Positions 37,375 to 46,025 of a stretch of 64,000 bases of DNA are shown here, one piece after another. The stretch lies in assembly GCA_030428355.1 (NCBI GenBank), contig JAUIBL010000010.1, forward strand, positions 45,993-109,992. The letters run 5' to 3'. The stretch is from Alphaproteobacteria bacterium (GTDB lineage Bacteria > Pseudomonadota > Alphaproteobacteria > Rhodobacterales > Rhodobacteraceae). The notes under the pieces were generated by a model. The model made no database searches. It had not been told where the DNA came from and was given only the letters and a program-made list of their open reading frames with translations. How positions within the stretch are numbered: the stretch's first letter is position 1; each line of letters opens with the position of its first letter. The position numbers and the translations under genes were made by a program.

Positions 37375-38316
37375 ATGGTTTTTGAAAGCGCCTTTATGCC
37401 GGACCCTGTTTTCCCCGCCCGCCCTCGTTTCGGGCCGCCACAGCGGTGCCGTCTGTGCCATCGTCCCGTGGCCGCCGGAGACTCGGATGTCTGTGACGCG
37501 CCCACATGCCAGTCCCGGCTCAGGGTCGAAGCGGCTGCGGCCATTGCACAACACAAACAGCGCAAGGATGACGCGATGCGCGCGCTCTCGGACCGGCGCA
37601 CCCGTGCTGTGCGCCGCAAGGCTGCGCAAGAGATCGGCGTGCCGCATCTGGGCCGCATCGCCCACGGGGTGGCCCCCTATATCGACATCCCGCAGCAGCC
37701 CCTGCCCGCCAAGCGCCGCGCGGCGTTCGAGGCCCATCTGAGGTCGATCATCGCCGAGAGCTTTGCCAAGGCCGACGGCACAGACGCCCAGCCCGAACCG
37801 CCCGAGACCGATCCCGGCTATGCCAAACGGCTGGCCGAGGAGGCCCCGGAACCCACCGTGCTGAACGCCGCCTGCATCGCCTGCCAGGGCGATTGCTGCC
37901 TGCTGGGCGGGGCGCGGCACGGCTTTCTGACCGAAGAGACGATCTCGTGCCAACGCTGGAAAGATCCCGGCCTCACCCCCGAGGCGCTGGCCGAAACCTA
38001 CCTGTCCTACCTCCCCGAGACCTCGACCACGGGAAGCTGTGTCTACCACGGGCCGCAGGGCTGCACGTTGCCCCGCCCGCTGCGCGCCGACATCTGCAAC
38101 AGTTTCCAGTGCTCCGCGCGCAGGCAATTGGCCGATGCGGTGGCGCGGCGGCCGGGCACCGGGGCGGTGGTGGCGGGCCTGTCGCGCGACCATGTCACCG
38201 ACCCTTCGGCGGGTGCTGCGTTTCTGCGTGTGGTGTCGGTCACCGCAGCGGGCGATGTGACGGTGCACGACCATCTGAGCCTGCCCGCGTTGCGCAAGGA
38301 CCTGCCCGAAGACTGA
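37375..38316 (+). CDS. Cysteine-cluster protein, YkgJ-like
   Basis: Predicted protein of up to 313 residues. The N-terminal part has two CxxC-type pairs (CRLCHRPV and CDAPTCQ), possibly a zinc ribbon. The C-terminal half has a second cluster, ACIACQGDCCLLGG, then GSCVYHGPQGCTLP and ADICNSFQC, the pattern of the YkgJ/CxxxCxxCC family thought to bind metal. A second in-frame ATG (37396, MPDPVFPARP) is an equally possible start. The role is unknown. It converges with mfd and is followed by a pair of palindromes. Confidence 0.75.
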   Translation: MVFESAFMPDPVFPARPRFGPPQRCRLCHRPVAAGDSDVCDAPTCQSRLRVEAAAAIAQHKQRKDDAMRALSDRRTRAVRRKAAQEIGVPHLGRIAHGVAPYIDIPQQPLPAKRRAAFEAHLRSIIAESFAKADGTDAQPEPPETDPGYAKRLAEEAPEPTVLNAACIACQGDCCLLGGARHGFLTEETISCQRWKDPGLTPEALAETYLSYLPETSTTGSCVYHGPQGCTLPRPLRADICNSFQCSARRQLADAVARRPGTGAVVAGLSRDHVTDPSAGAAFLRVVSVTAAGDVTVHDHLSLPALRKDLPED

Positions 38317-38322
38317 CGCACC

Positions 38323-38362
38323 CGATGCGTCGACGCATCGCTGCGTTCCGTTAACGGAACGC
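38323..38362. repeat. Tandem perfect palindromes behind mfd
   Basis: CGATGCGTCGACGCATCG (38323-38340, 18 bp) and GCGTTCCGTTAACGGAACGC (38343-38362, 20 bp) are both perfect dyads, two bases apart. The second ends one base from the mfd stop codon. No T run follows on either strand. Confidence 0.75.
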
Positions 38363-38363
38363 C

Positions 38364-41300
38364 TCACACCTTGGCGGGCTTGGCCTCTTTCACCTTTTTC
38401 GCCAGATCCTGTGCAATTGCAAAGGCACCTTTGATCTTGTCGCTGTCCTTGGCCCAGTCGCGCCGGACGATGATCTTGTTGTCCTTGACCTTGGCCAGAC
38501 CTTTCTGGTCCTGGATGAACTCCACCAGCCCCTGAGGCGACGCGAACTTGTTGTTGTGAAACTGGATCGTGGCCCCCTTCGGCCCGCCATCGAGTTTCGC
38601 GATCCCGGCGCGTTTGCACATCGCCTTGATACGCACGATCAGAAGCAGCGTGTTCACCTCGCGCGGGAGCTTGCCGAACCGGTCGATCAGCTCGGCGGCG
38701 AAGCCTTCAAGCTCTACTTTCGTGTGCAACGACGACAGCCGACGGTAGAGGCCCAGACGCACATCAAGATCCGGCACATACTCTTCCGGGATCAGCACCG
38801 GCACGCCAAGATTGATCTGCGGCGCCCATTGATCGTCGGTCTCGGTCAGCCCTTCCATCTCGCCCGAGCGGATCTTGGCGATCGCCTCTTCCAACATCTG
38901 CTGGTACAATTCGTAGCCCACATCACGCATCTGGCCCGACTGTTCCTCGCCCAGAAGGTTGCCCGCCCCGCGAATGTCGAGATCCTGAGAGGCCAGTGTG
39001 AACCCGGCCCCCAGCGTGTCGAGCGATCCCAGCACCCGCAGGCGCTTTTCGGCCGCAGGGGTGAGTTTCGCACGGGGTTTCGTTGTCAGATAGGCATAGG
39101 CGCGGGTCTTGGACCGCCCTACCCGGCCCCGGATCTGGTAAAGCTGGCTGAGGCCAAACATATCCGCGCGGTGGATGACCATCGTGTTGGCGGTCGGAAT
39201 GTCGAGGCCGGATTCGACAATTGTGGTCGCCAGCAGCACGTCATACTTGCCATCGTAAAACGCATTCATGCGGGTGTCCAACTCGCCTGCCGCCATCTGG
39301 CCATGGGCCACGACATAGGACACCTCGGGCACTTGAGTTTTCAGAAATTCTTCGATCTCGGGCAGGTCACTGATGCGCGGCACGACTAAAAAGCTCTGGC
39401 CGCCGCGATAATGTTCGCGCAGCAACCCTTCGCGGATCGTCACCGCATCAAACTCGCTGACATATGTGCGGATCGCCAGCCGGTCGACCGGGGGCGTGCC
39501 GATGATGCTCAGATCACGGACCCCCGACAGCGACAGTTGCAGCGTGCGCGGGATCGGAGTGGCGGTCAGCGTCAGCACGTGGATGTCCGAGCGTAACTGC
39601 TTGAGACGTTCCTTGTGCGCCACGCCGAAATGCTGCTCTTCGTCGATGATCAGCAGGCCGAGCTTCTGGAACCGGATGCCCTTGGCCAAAAGCGCATGGG
39701 TGCCGACCACGATATCGACCGTGCCGCGCGCCAGACCGTCGCGTGTGGCCTGTGCATCCTTTGCCGAAACAAAGCGCGACAAGGGTCTGACTTCCAACGG
39801 AAATCCCCGGAAGCGTTCGGCAAAGCTCTTGTAGTGCTGCCGGGCCAGCAATGTGGTCGGCGCGATCACCGCCACCTGAACACCCGACATGGCGGCGACA
39901 AAGGCCGCGCGCATCGCCACTTCGGTCTTGCCGAAACCCACATCGCCACAGATCAGCCGGTCCATCGGCTGGCCGGAATGCATGTCGGCCATCACGTCTT
40001 CAATGGCGCGCAGCTGGTCGTCGGTTTCCTGATAGGGGAACCGGGCCGAGAACGCGTCCCACGCGCCCGGAGGCGGGTCCATCACGGGGGCCTTGCGCAA
40101 GGCACGCTCTGCCGCCACGCGGATCAGCTTGTCCGCCATCTCGCGGATGCGCTCTTTCAGGCGGGCTTTCTTCGCCTGCCACGCACCACCGCCCAGCTTG
40201 TCGAGCAAGCCTTCCTCGTGCCCGTATTTGGACAGGAGTTCGATGTTTTCCACCGGCAGGTAGAGCTTGGCGCTTTCGGCATATTCCAGCAGCAGGCATT
40301 CATGCGCAGCGCCTGCGGCGGTGATGACCTCCATCCCCAGATAGCGGCCGATGCCGTGGTCCACATGCACCACCAGATCGCCCGGAGACAGCGATTGGGT
40401 TTCGGTCAGGAAATTCTCGGCCTTGCGGCGCTTCTTCGGCGACCGGATCAGGCGGTCACCCAGCACGTCCTGCTCGGACACAACCGTTATCCGCGCGTCT
40501 TTGCCCGCTTCGCCCCAAGGCGCCTCGAACCCCTGCTCCAGCGGCCAGACGATGAGGTGCAGCCCCCGCTTGCCCACCCGTGTCAGGTCGTTGACAGGGA
40601 TGGTCTCGGCCAGACCTTCGTCCTCGATCAGCCCCGAGAGGCGTTCGCGCGCGCCCTCGGAATAGGACGCGATGACGACCGAGCCACCCTCCATCTTCTT
40701 GCGTACATGGTCCGCCAAGGCGCTGAACAGGCTGATGTTTTCCTGCTGCCGCTCAGGCGAGAAGTTGCGCCCGATGCGTCCGCCTGCGTCCACCACACCA
40801 GGGCCAGAAGCCTGCGCCAGCGGATGGAACTGCACCACTCGACGTTCCCCCAGGGCTCGCGTCCACGCCGCATCGTCCAGATAAAGCTGTTCCGGCGACA
40901 CCGGCTTGTAGACCGTGTCGATCCGCGATTTCTGGGCCAGTGCGGCCTTGCGTGTCTCGTACTGGTCCACGATCCCGTCCCAGCGCGACAGGCGCGCCGC
41001 CGTGATCTGATCGTCCTGCGTGACAGGCACGCCGGGCAGATAATCGAAAAGTGTTTCCAGCTTGTCGTGGAAGAACGGCAGCCAATGCTCCATCCCCGCC
41101 TGCTTGCGGCCCGCGCTGACCGCTTCATAAAGCGGATCGTCGCTGCCGGCGGCCCCGAACTCGATGCGGTAATTCTGGCGGAAACGCGTGATCGCGGCCT
41201 CGTCGAGAATGACCTCGGACACCGGGGCCAACTCCACAAGGTCCAGCTTTTCGGTTGTGCGCTGTGTGGCCGGATCGAACCGCCGCGCGCCGTCCAGCAC

Positions 41301-41840
41301 ATCGCCGAAGAGATCGAGCCGCACCGGCCCGCCATCGCCCGGCGGGTAGATGTCGATGATCCCGCCGCGAATGGCATAGTCGCCCGGCTCCATCACCGTG
41401 GGTGCCTGAGAAAACCCCATCCGCACAAGGAAATTCCGCAACGCCTCTTCGTTGACGCGGGTGCCGACACGGGCGCTGAACGCCGCCTCGCGCAGCACAT
41501 CACGCGCTGGCAGCTTCTGCATCGCGGCGCTCATGGTGGTCAGCAGCACGTAGTGTTGCGGCATCGCATGGGTCAACGCGGCCAATGTCGCCATGCGTGT
41601 GGCGGAAATGTCGGGGTTCGGAGACACCCGGTCATAGGGCAGACAATCCCAGCCGGGAAATACGAAGACCGGCATCGACGGGGCATAGAGCCTGAGCGCA
41701 TCGCGCATCTGCGCCAGACGGCGGTCATCGCGGGCGATATGGCAGACCGCGCCGCCCTGTTTCTCGGCCTCGGCCAGCACCAGACGGGCGTCAAAGCCTT
41801 CGGGCGCGCCGCCCATGGTGATGTGTTGGGATGTCTTCAT
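38364..41840 (-). CDS. mfd: Transcription-repair coupling factor
   Basis: Predicted 1158-residue DNA translocase that removes stalled RNA polymerase and recruits UvrA. It has the UvrB-homology N-terminus (MPVFVFPGWDCLPYDRVSP), the CarD-like RNA polymerase interaction domain (GDLVVHVDHGIGRYLGM), helicase motifs CGDVGFGKTEVAMRAAF (Walker A) and LLIIDEEQHFGV (Walker B), LTATPIPRTLQ and QIRGRVGRS, and the C-terminal TRCF domain. Length equals that of E. coli Mfd. It is a single gene, with a pair of palindromes at its 3' end. Confidence 0.97.
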   Translation of the reverse strand: MKTSQHITMGGAPEGFDARLVLAEAEKQGGAVCHIARDDRRLAQMRDALRLYAPSMPVFVFPGWDCLPYDRVSPNPDISATRMATLAALTHAMPQHYVLLTTMSAAMQKLPARDVLREAAFSARVGTRVNEEALRNFLVRMGFSQAPTVMEPGDYAIRGGIIDIYPPGDGGPVRLDLFGDVLDGARRFDPATQRTTEKLDLVELAPVSEVILDEAAITRFRQNYRIEFGAAGSDDPLYEAVSAGRKQAGMEHWLPFFHDKLETLFDYLPGVPVTQDDQITAARLSRWDGIVDQYETRKAALAQKSRIDTVYKPVSPEQLYLDDAAWTRALGERRVVQFHPLAQASGPGVVDAGGRIGRNFSPERQQENISLFSALADHVRKKMEGGSVVIASYSEGARERLSGLIEDEGLAETIPVNDLTRVGKRGLHLIVWPLEQGFEAPWGEAGKDARITVVSEQDVLGDRLIRSPKKRRKAENFLTETQSLSPGDLVVHVDHGIGRYLGMEVITAAGAAHECLLLEYAESAKLYLPVENIELLSKYGHEEGLLDKLGGGAWQAKKARLKERIREMADKLIRVAAERALRKAPVMDPPPGAWDAFSARFPYQETDDQLRAIEDVMADMHSGQPMDRLICGDVGFGKTEVAMRAAFVAAMSGVQVAVIAPTTLLARQHYKSFAERFRGFPLEVRPLSRFVSAKDAQATRDGLARGTVDIVVGTHALLAKGIRFQKLGLLIIDEEQHFGVAHKERLKQLRSDIHVLTLTATPIPRTLQLSLSGVRDLSIIGTPPVDRLAIRTYVSEFDAVTIREGLLREHYRGGQSFLVVPRISDLPEIEEFLKTQVPEVSYVVAHGQMAAGELDTRMNAFYDGKYDVLLATTIVESGLDIPTANTMVIHRADMFGLSQLYQIRGRVGRSKTRAYAYLTTKPRAKLTPAAEKRLRVLGSLDTLGAGFTLASQDLDIRGAGNLLGEEQSGQMRDVGYELYQQMLEEAIAKIRSGEMEGLTETDDQWAPQINLGVPVLIPEEYVPDLDVRLGLYRRLSSLHTKVELEGFAAELIDRFGKLPREVNTLLLIVRIKAMCKRAGIAKLDGGPKGATIQFHNNKFASPQGLVEFIQDQKGLAKVKDNKIIVRRDWAKDSDKIKGAFAIAQDLAKKVKEAKPAKV

Positions 41841-41873
41841 AGCGCGCTCATGTGGCGCGGTGCAGGTCCGGCG

Positions 41874-42401
41874 TCAACCGCCAAGAACGCCGATGCTCAG
41901 GTTCATGTACATGCCCCACATCGCCGTGACGAAGATCGACACCATCCCGATGCCCTGCACCATCAGACGATGCCGCGTCAGCCGCTTGTAGACGGCGTCA
42001 AGGTCATGGTCCTTTTCATGCAGCGCCCGCGCCGTGCGGATGCTCAGAAGGCTGACCAGCGACATCGGAAAGCCGAGCAGAAACAGCGCCTGCGCGATTT
42101 CGACCCAGTAGACCCATCCCAGAACCGCACAGGTGGTCAGAAAGAACGTGCCGCCCGCGATCACCCAAAGCCCGGCCTCATCGGCGATGTAAAGCAGCCG
42201 TGCGGTGTTGATGCGCAGCAGATCGGTCAGATCCTCGACCGCCGCGCCGCCGCGCCGTTTCGCGCGCCCCACCATGTCGAAGGGCACACCCAGAACCCAA
42301 TGGCTGGCCGACGACCAGACAACGGCAAGCGCGATCCAGAACCACAGATTGGAAAAGGACCGCATGTCGATCAGTTCAAAAACGGAAGAGTACCAATCCA
42401 A
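41874..42401 (-). CDS. Small integral membrane protein conserved in Rhodobacterales
   Basis: Predicted 175-residue protein with about four membrane segments (SNLWFWIALAVVWSSASHWVL first, others near 75, 95 and 150). Relatives in this order are often labelled component of SufBCD complex, but nothing here resembles Suf proteins. A TTG start at 42401 (DWYSSVFELIDMRSF) is preferred since it has AAGGGA upstream and extends the conserved region; ATG 42365 is the alternative. It lies 33 bp upstream of mfd on the same strand and is divergent from hemB. Confidence 0.75.
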   Translation of the reverse strand: MDWYSSVFELIDMRSFSNLWFWIALAVVWSSASHWVLGVPFDMVGRAKRRGGAAVEDLTDLLRINTARLLYIADEAGLWVIAGGTFFLTTCAVLGWVYWVEIAQALFLLGFPMSLVSLLSIRTARALHEKDHDLDAVYKRLTRHRLMVQGIGMVSIFVTAMWGMYMNLSIGVLGG

Positions 42402-42503
42402 GGCGCGCGCAATCCCTTGTTCGAATGGCCTAATTGCGAGGCAGGCCTTGTTCCAGCGGTCATTCCATGCCACCCAATCACGGCAAAGACAAGGACTGCC
42501 CCC

Positions 42504-43505
42504 ATGAAACCCATCACCCCCGCCTTTCCCGCCACTCGACTGCGCCGTTTGCGCCGCACTGAAGGGTTGCGCGCCATGGTGCGGGAAAACACACTGACCC
42601 CGGACGATTTCATCTGGCCGGTCTTCGTGCGCGATGGCGAGGGGGTGGAGGAACCCGTGGCCTCCATGCCCGGCGTGGTGCGCCGGTCGGTCGACAAGGT
42701 GGTCGACGCCGCGCGCGAGGCGCATGCCCTGGGCATCCCGGCGATCTGCCTTTTTCCCTATACCGATCCCGCGCTCAAGACCGAGGACTGCGCCGAGGCG
42801 TGGAACCCCGAAAACCTGTCCAACCGCGCCACCCGCGCGATCAAGGACGCGGTGCCCGATCTCATGGTGATGACCGACGTGGCGCTCGACCCCTACAACA
42901 TCACCGGCCATGACGGCTACATGGACGAGACCGGCTATATCGAGAACGACCGTACGGTCGAGGCGCTGGTCAAACAGACCTTGTCTCAGGCCCGCGCCGG
43001 GGCGGACATCATCGGCCCATCGGACATGATGGACAGCCGCATCGCCGCGATGCGCACAGCGCTTGAGGGCGAAGGCTTTTCGAATGTCGCGATCCTCAGC
43101 TACGCCGCGAAATACGCCAGCGCCTTTTACGGCCCGTTCCGCGATGCGGTGGGCGCGTCCGGCGCGTTCAAGGGCGACAAGAAGGGCTACCAGATGGACC
43201 CCGCCAATTCGGACGAGGCGATGCGCCTGATCGCGCGGGATCTCTCCGAAGGGGCCGACATGGTGATGATCAAGCCCGGCATGCCCTATCTCGACATCTG
43301 CCGCCGCACCAAGGACATGTTCGGCGTGCCGGTTTTCGCCTACCAGGTGTCCGGCGAATACGCCATGCTGGCCGGTGCCGCCGAGCGCGGCTGGCTTGAT
43401 CACGACCGGGTGATGCTGGAAAGCCTGATGGCGTTCAAGCGTGCGGGCTGCGACGGGGTGCTGACCTATTTCGCGCCCGCTGCTGCGCGGTTGCTCAACG
43501 GATAG
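42504..43505 (+). CDS. hemB: Porphobilinogen synthase (delta-aminolevulinic acid dehydratase)
   Basis: Predicted 333-residue cytosolic enzyme joining two 5-aminolevulinate molecules into porphobilinogen for haem, bacteriochlorophyll and cobalamin. The Schiff-base lysines are in SYAAKYASAFYGPF and VMIKPGMPYLD. The metal site reads DVALDPYNITGHDG, so the cysteines of zinc-type enzymes are replaced by Ala/Asp; this is the magnesium-type variant found in other alphaproteobacteria. The ATG at 42504 opens a chain of standard length. It is a single gene. Confidence 0.96.
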   Translation: MKPITPAFPATRLRRLRRTEGLRAMVRENTLTPDDFIWPVFVRDGEGVEEPVASMPGVVRRSVDKVVDAAREAHALGIPAICLFPYTDPALKTEDCAEAWNPENLSNRATRAIKDAVPDLMVMTDVALDPYNITGHDGYMDETGYIENDRTVEALVKQTLSQARAGADIIGPSDMMDSRIAAMRTALEGEGFSNVAILSYAAKYASAFYGPFRDAVGASGAFKGDKKGYQMDPANSDEAMRLIARDLSEGADMVMIKPGMPYLDICRRTKDMFGVPVFAYQVSGEYAMLAGAAERGWLDHDRVMLESLMAFKRAGCDGVLTYFAPAAARLLNG

Positions 43506-43624
43506 CGGTGCGCCGCTTATCGTGATCTATCCTTAGTGACAGGGCGCGTCTCTGTGGCTATACTGGTACGCAACCGGCGGCACAGCCGGATTTCAGAGGC
43601 ATCGGCAAAGAAAGAGCAGAGACA

Positions 43625-44182
43625 ATGACATCCCTGACACGACGCGAACTGGCTTTGGGCCTTGGCGGCACTTTCCTTCTGGCGGGCTGCGCCAATGGCG
43701 TGGGCGGCAACGGTGCGGCGCGGATCGACGCGCGGGTCGATGCGACGCTGGCGGAAATGTACCGCCGCTTCCCCGGCACCCAGAACCTTGCCGCAAATGC
43801 CAACGGCATTCTCGTCATGCCGCTGGTGACAGAGGCGGGCCTTGGACTGGGCGGCGCCTTCGGACGCGGTGCGCTGCGCGTGGGCGGGATCACGGTGGAT
43901 TACTACTCGACCACCAAGGCCAGCGCCGGCCTGCAGATCGGGGCCCAGCAATACGCGCATGTGCTGTTCTTCATGACCGAAGACGCGCTGATGAACTTCC
44001 GGCGCTCGCCCGGTTGGGCTGCGGGGGCCAATATCGAATACGCGATCCCCGAAGGTGGCGAGACCATCGCGGCCGAGACCACCACATCGCTGGCGCCGGT
44101 CATTGCGGTGATCTTCGGACAGGCCGGTCTGCGCCTTGGTGCGACTCTGGAAGGTGTGAAATACACGCGGATCATTCCCTGA
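43625..44182 (+). CDS. SYLF/Ysc84-domain lipoprotein
   Basis: Predicted 185-residue lipoprotein. The twin-arginine-like start MTSLTRRELALGLGG leads to lipobox LLAGC (Cys22). The rest is a SYLF (Ysc84) lipid-binding domain, with AKGIL-like ANGILVMPLVTEAG and the GAFGRGALRVGG and YYSTTKASAGLQIGAQ blocks. It is probably anchored at the periplasmic face of a membrane; function is unknown. It is followed directly by repeat copy B. Confidence 0.85.
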   Translation: MTSLTRRELALGLGGTFLLAGCANGVGGNGAARIDARVDATLAEMYRRFPGTQNLAANANGILVMPLVTEAGLGLGGAFGRGALRVGGITVDYYSTTKASAGLQIGAQQYAHVLFFMTEDALMNFRRSPGWAAGANIEYAIPEGGETIAAETTTSLAPVIAVIFGQAGLRLGATLEGVKYTRIIP

Positions 44183-44192
44183 TCCAACGCTT

Positions 44193-44274
44193 GGGGGCTC
44201 TGCCCCCGTCCATTGGGCTTGAACCAATGGCGCCAAATGAACGGCCCCCCGAAGTATTTTTGAACTAGAGAAGA
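44193..44274 (+). repeat. 3'-end hairpins plus CCCCGAAGTATTTTTG tail (copy B)
   Basis: Ten bases after the SYLF stop come GGGGGC-TCT-GCCCCC (44193-44207), CCATTGG-N7-CCAATGG (44210-44230) and the tail CCCCCCGAAGTATTTTTG with AGAGAAGA (44245-44274). It is on the coding strand of the gene just ended and related to copies A and C. Confidence 0.7.
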
Positions 44275-44390
44275 TATGGGCCGGGTCCACCCCCTGCATC
44301 TGTGGCAGGGGGCTTCTCCGGTTACGGTCATCGGCGCTTCCGCCTGTACCGCCCATGCAGAATGCCGCGTTAAGGTTAACGCTTCGTTAC

Positions 44391-44455
44391 TTCTCTGGTT
44401 GAGAAATACTTTCGGGGGTGAGGCGCGGCACGCGCCGAGGGGGCAGACTGCCCCC
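44391..44455 (-). repeat. 3'-end hairpins plus CCCCGAAAGTATTT tail (copy C)
   Basis: On the minus strand just after the thiE stop: GGGGGCAG-T-CTGCCCCC (plus 44439-44455), GGCGCG-TGC-CGCGCC (44422-44436), then CACCCCCGAAAGTATTTCTC and CCAGAGAAG (44391-44419). It faces copy B, so the two lie head-to-head between convergent genes. Confidence 0.7.
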
Positions 44456-44463
44456 TGACCCGG

Positions 44464-45087
44464 TCAGACAGCCATCGCAGCCGTCAGGGTTTTCAGAGCG
44501 GCCACCGGATCGTCCGTCCGCCAGATCTCTTCTCCGATGCCGAAGAAATCGGTGATCGGCGCAAGGCTGCGGACGATCCCGGCATCCAGACCACCTTCCG
44601 CGACGACCGGAATCTCGATCATCTCGGACCACCACTGGAAGAGATCCGCCTCGGCCCGCGATCCGTCGCCAAGGGTCGTCTCGCCCACCGGGCCGAAGCT
44701 GACGTAATCCGCCCCCGCCTCGCCCGCGCCCATGCCGTCATGGCGGGACTGGCCGCAGAACGCGCCGACAATGGCGTCGGCCCCCAGTTCTTTGCGCGCC
44801 ATCCGAACCGAGCGCGCGCCGTCGGTCAGGTGCACGCCGTCGAGGCCGAGGCGCTGGGCGAGAACCACGTGGGTGTCGATCACCAGTGCGACGTCGAACC
44901 GGTGCGCCACCTCGCGCACGGCATCGGCTGCGCGCAGGATCAGGTCTTCGTCGCGGGTGGCCAGCGACAGGCGGATGCAGGCGATGTCCTCGGCGTCGAG
45001 CACGCGGGCCAGATCGCTCGGGAAATGGCTCAGTTCGATCTCGGGAGGTGTGATCAGGTAGATCTGCGGCTGCTCGGCATCGGACAT
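44464..45087 (-). CDS. Thiamine phosphate synthase family protein
   Basis: Predicted 207-residue TIM-barrel protein of the ThiE/TenI type. Conserved are YLITPPE at the N-terminus, the GVHLTDGARSVRMARKELG stretch (pyrophosphate side), GAFCGQSRHDGMGAGEAGADYVSFGPV in shortened form GADYVSFGPVGETT, and VVAEGGLDAG. ThiE joins the thiazole and pyrimidine phosphates of thiamine; some TenI-like members do not, and the second-substrate loop differs from classical ThiE, so the role stays open. It is alone on its strand, divergent from trmJ. Confidence 0.8.
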   Translation of the reverse strand: MSDAEQPQIYLITPPEIELSHFPSDLARVLDAEDIACIRLSLATRDEDLILRAADAVREVAHRFDVALVIDTHVVLAQRLGLDGVHLTDGARSVRMARKELGADAIVGAFCGQSRHDGMGAGEAGADYVSFGPVGETTLGDGSRAEADLFQWWSEMIEIPVVAEGGLDAGIVRSLAPITDFFGIGEEIWRTDDPVAALKTLTAAMAV

Positions 45088-45218
45088 CTTCGGCCCCTTT
45101 CTTGGTCATCGCCATCCTATACAGCGATTTCACGTCCAGCGCCAAGGGCTTGCACCGCTTGCCCTTTGAGGGCGCGCGCAATAGTCAGGCGCGACCCCTT
45201 GGATTTCGGAGAGTCCCT

Positions 45219-45962
45219 ATGCCAAGCGACACGCCGCAGCCCACCTTTGTCCTGGTGCGCCCGCAGATGGGCGAGAACATCGGGGCCGCCGCACGGGCGA
45301 TGCTGAATTTCGGGCTGGACCGGATGCGCATCGTTGATCCGCGTGACGGCTGGCCGAACCAGAGCGCGGTGGCCATGGCCTCGGGGGCCGGGCGCGTGCT
45401 GGATGAGGCCGTTCTGGTGGAGCGCACGGTCGATGCGGTGGCCGATTGCACCTATGTGTTCGCCACGACCGCCCGGCAGCGCGACCTCACGAAGCCCGTT
45501 CTGACACCGGAACGCGCGATGGACCTCGCGCGGGAAAAGATCGCGGCCGGGGAAAAGGTGGCGGTGCTCTTTGGTCCGGAACGTGCGGGTTTGGAGAATG
45601 ACGACATCGCGCTGGCCAATGCCATCATCTCGGTGCCGGTGAACCCGGAGTTTCCGTCGCTGAACCTGGCGCAATGCGTGTTGCTCACCGGCTATGAGTG
45701 GCGGCGGCAGACGGTCGAGGTGGCCGCGGAAGTGACCGAGATGGCGGGCAGCGACTGGGCGCGGGCCATCGAGGTCGACAAGCTGGCCGAGCATTACGAG
45801 GACACGCTGGACCAGGCCGGGTTCTTTTTCCCCGAAACCAAGGCCGAGAGCATGCGGCTCAACCTGCGCAATCTCTGGAGCCGGATGCCGCTGACCCAGG
45901 CCGATGTGCGCATGCTGCATGGCATCCTGCGGCAAATGGTGCGCTGGAAGGACAAGGGGTAG
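45219..45962 (+). CDS. trmJ: TrmH/SpoU family RNA 2'-O-methyltransferase, TrmJ-like
   Basis: Predicted 247-residue knotted (SPOUT) methyltransferase. The three family motifs are visible: VRPQMGENIGAAARAMLNFG near the start, LFGPERAGLENDDI in the middle and SVPVNPEFPSLNLAQ toward the knot. The C-terminal helical extension ending GILRQMVRWKDKG fits TrmJ, which methylates nucleotide 32 of several tRNAs, rather than the shorter TrmL. TTTCGGAGAGTCCCT precedes the ATG at 45219. It is 63 bp upstream of ctaA on the same strand. Confidence 0.88.
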   Translation: MPSDTPQPTFVLVRPQMGENIGAAARAMLNFGLDRMRIVDPRDGWPNQSAVAMASGAGRVLDEAVLVERTVDAVADCTYVFATTARQRDLTKPVLTPERAMDLAREKIAAGEKVAVLFGPERAGLENDDIALANAIISVPVNPEFPSLNLAQCVLLTGYEWRRQTVEVAAEVTEMAGSDWARAIEVDKLAEHYEDTLDQAGFFFPETKAESMRLNLRNLWSRMPLTQADVRMLHGILRQMVRWKDKG

Positions 45963-46025
45963 GCCTGCGCCTTGAAGGCCCCCCACCCCGCGCCTAGTCT
46001 TTCGCGCAAGAAGGAGACCCCCTGA

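Noticed and set aside
39615..42503. Very long open frame continuous with hemB on the plus strand
   Set aside because: It is the antisense shadow of mfd; hemB homology starts only at 42504 where there is a proper start.
44367..44382. GCGTTAA-GG-TTAACGC as a CtrA site
   Set aside because: The TTAA spacing is 2 bp rather than 7, and it lies between convergent genes.
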